Source: Afipia sp. (GTDB lineage Bacteria > Pseudomonadota > Alphaproteobacteria > Rhizobiales > Xanthobacteraceae). From it: DNA of 5,842 bases. Positions 5,742 through 5,842 of this stretch are shown one piece after another; position 1 is the stretch's first letter; each line of letters begins with the position of its first letter. The stretch is from positions 1 through 5,842 of the forward strand of contig JAPLPA010000159.1 in the NCBI GenBank assembly GCA_026400415.1, written 5' to 3'. The position numbers and the translations under genes are program-made. The notes beneath the pieces are model-generated. The model did no database searches and was not told the origin of the DNA. It saw nothing but the letters and a program-made list of their open reading frames with translations.

Positions 5742-5842
5742 GTCGCCAACGGCTTCTTTGATAACCTTATTCAGTGCATCGCCCTGCATGCGGCCGATAT
5801 CATCCTGATATTTTAACAGCGCACCTAGCGTATCGCCAACGA
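5739..5842 (-). CDS. CoxD/MoxR-like AAA+ ATPase, C-terminal end (partial)
   Basis: Only the last 33 residues are in the window, ending at TGA 5741-5739. They include DTLGALLKYQDDIGRMQGD, which resembles the C-terminal helix of MoxR-type ATPases of the CoxD group that directly precede CoxE-like VWA genes. The ATPase core (Walker A and B) lies beyond the window. CoxD-type ATPases act with CoxE to remodel or load the metal site of a molybdenum hydroxylase. The identification rests on this short tail plus position: an 8 bp gap to coxE on the same strand. Confidence 0.7.
   Translation of the reverse strand, partial: VGDTLGALLKYQDDIGRMQGDALNKVIKEAVGD

Noticed and set aside
1..5842. CRISPR array, tRNA/rRNA, insertion sequence, prophage or defence system
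   Set aside because: No spaced direct repeats, cloverleaf-like segment, transposase or integrase motif, or terminal inverted repeats were seen; the gene content is metabolic and envelope-related.

Overview
The window reads as chromosomal DNA of a GC-rich alphaproteobacterium, most likely a Hyphomicrobiales member of the Bradyrhizobium/Rhodopseudomonas/Afipia (Nitrobacteraceae) type. The pointers are a BcsS-type protein, a DUF4189 secreted protein, and a compact CoxD-CoxE-XdhC-type maturation operon containing a molybdopterin-binding/MobA-like fusion. This placement rests on remembered family distribution, not on a search.

Left part (1-1420, + strand): the last codons of an unidentified gene, then a complete DUF488 gene (48-509). 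A gap of about 150 bp follows, with no convincing promoter or terminator. Next is a bcsS-like gene (659-1420) for a secreted, probably outer-membrane beta-barrel protein. It is interrupted by an in-frame amber codon at 1166-1168, and the same frame stays open and family-like for 83 more codons.

Middle (1424-1813, - strand): a small exported cysteine-rich DUF4189 protein, convergent with bcsS with only 3 bp between the two stop codons. It starts at TTG behind a strong Shine-Dalgarno sequence.

Right part (1883-5842, - strand, transcribed right to left): a tightly packed molybdenum-hydroxylase maturation operon. The order is the end of a CoxD/MoxR-like AAA+ ATPase, a CoxE-like VWA protein, a short XdhC N-terminal-domain protein, a separate XdhC Rossmann-domain protein, and a 534-residue fusion of a molybdopterin-binding region with a MocA-like nucleotidyltransferase. 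Junctions are 8 bp apart, 10 bp apart, a GTGA overlap and an ATGA overlap, so translation is probably coupled throughout. By family knowledge, the transferase would make molybdopterin cytosine dinucleotide, the XdhC pair would protect, sulfurate or deliver the cofactor, and the AAA+/VWA pair would remodel the metal site of a xanthine-dehydrogenase/CO-dehydrogenase-family enzyme. The structural genes of that enzyme are not in the window, so the substrate is unknown.

No tRNA, rRNA, CRISPR array, insertion sequence or phage element was seen. The most notable observations are the amber-interrupted bcsS and the XdhC protein split into two overlapping genes. Neither amounts to a clearly new system.
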